From: Thermoplasmata archaeon
GTDB taxonomy: Archaea; Thermoplasmatota; Thermoplasmata; Lutacidiplasmatales; UBA184
Assembly: GCA_030043545.1 (NCBI GenBank)
Contig: JASHXM010000158.1
Coordinates: 1 to 5,573 of the forward strand
Reading direction: 5' to 3'
DNA: 5,573 bases
Both the position numbers and the translations under genes were made by a program. Shown here in pieces: positions 5,172 to 5,573 of this stretch; position 1 is the stretch's first letter, and every line of letters starts with the position of its first letter. Below the pieces are notes generated by a model. The model was not told the DNA's origin. It ran no database searches and saw only the letters and a list, made by a program, of their open reading frames with translations.

Positions 5172-5573
5172 GTGCCTGCTCCCCCGGCGACGGCCGAGCC
5201 ATCCGAGGCCCGCCGGGAACCCCTTCCTCCCTCTTCCCCACCCTCGGACCCCTCGCCCACCCGAGAGCTCGCCCGCCACCTGCGCCGCATCGTTCCCCTG
5301 ATCCCGGCGCTCGTGCCGGCGGCGATCGTCGCCGCGATGGTCTACTCCCTGCTCATCATGGCCGGGCTCAAGATCGAGCTCTCGCTCATCCCGTTCCACT
5401 TCTACTTCCGAGGGCCGGTGAACTTCGGGTGGGCGTTCTTCGAGTCGAAATTCAACCCGAATCCGACCCAGGGAACGCCGTCCTGGGGAGTCCTCGTCTT
5501 CGTCGTCGGCTCGTTCCTCACGGCCGTTCCCGCCGTCCTCCTCTCGATGTTCATCGGGCTCGGGATCGCGATC
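5172..5573 (+). CDS. pstC: Phosphate ABC transporter permease PstC, N-terminal part only
   Basis: 134 codons are present from the GTG at 5172 and the frame is open to the right edge. Residues 1-31 are strongly Pro/Ser-rich (for example PLPPSSPPSDPSP) and presumably cytoplasmic. A first membrane helix follows at about residues 42-62 (IPALVPAAIVAAMVYSLLIM). Then come FGWAFFESKFNPNPTQGTPS (about 83-102), which matches the W-x-P region of PstC, and the second helix WGVLVFVVGSFLTAVPAVLL (103-122), leading into SMFIGLGIAI, the start of the permease core. With its partner PstA it would form the phosphate channel. GTG 5172 is the only reasonable start: later ATG codons lie within helices. It is 13 nt from the pstS stop without a clear Shine-Dalgarno sequence, so translation is probably coupled. 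Confidence 0.9.
   Translation, partial: MPAPPATAEPSEARREPLPPSSPPSDPSPTRELARHLRRIVPLIPALVPAAIVAAMVYSLLIMAGLKIELSLIPFHFYFRGPVNFGWAFFESKFNPNPTQGTPSWGVLVFVVGSFLTAVPAVLLSMFIGLGIAI

Noticed and set aside
3863..5290. A 475-codon minus-strand open frame antisense to pstS
   Set aside because: It is Arg/Gly-rich low complexity and antisense to a well-supported PstS; it also crosses the pstS-pstC junction.

Overview
The window is GC-rich DNA that is most likely archaeal. The archaeal signs are short TATA-like elements about 25 nt upstream of start codons that have no ribosome binding site (leaderless genes), a hexulose-phosphate synthase fused to an RraA-like domain (an archaeal arrangement), and an archaeal-type TruA. 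The proteins are arginine-rich rather than strongly acidic, which argues against a haloarchaeon. A high-GC Thermoplasmatota-like lineage is a plausible guess, but the sequence does not prove it.

Layout, left to right: (1) a minus-strand DNA methyltransferase of the TSPPY / DPFAGTGT type that runs off the left edge; (2) one TATA-like element at about 781-786 placed symmetrically between the divergent methyltransferase and hps genes; (3) a plus-strand bifunctional hps-rraA gene, followed 39 nt later by a small multi-pass membrane protein of unknown function; (4) a convergent minus-strand truA, ending 33 nt from the membrane gene; (5) a 222-nt divergent intergenic region between truA and pstS, AT-rich in its middle; (6) pstS, then after 13 nt the start of pstC, cut by the right edge.

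The genes fall into at least three unrelated jobs: DNA modification; sugar-phosphate/C1 chemistry (ribulose-5-phosphate supply by the reverse ribulose monophosphate route); and tRNA pseudouridylation beside high-affinity phosphate import. The pst operon presumably continues past the window with pstA, pstB and phoU.

The most unusual stretch is the pstS leader. It holds a TATA element at 3716-3723 and a predicted leaderless 26-codon ORF at 3747-3827 whose stop overlaps the pstS start (ATGA). It also holds three imperfect 16-bp tandem units at 3741-3788, each with a CCGA-N(1-3)-TCGG dyad. Together these look like a regulatory leader or operator array for phosphate uptake. This is inference from pattern only. 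No defence island, CRISPR array, insertion sequence, rRNA or tRNA was seen.
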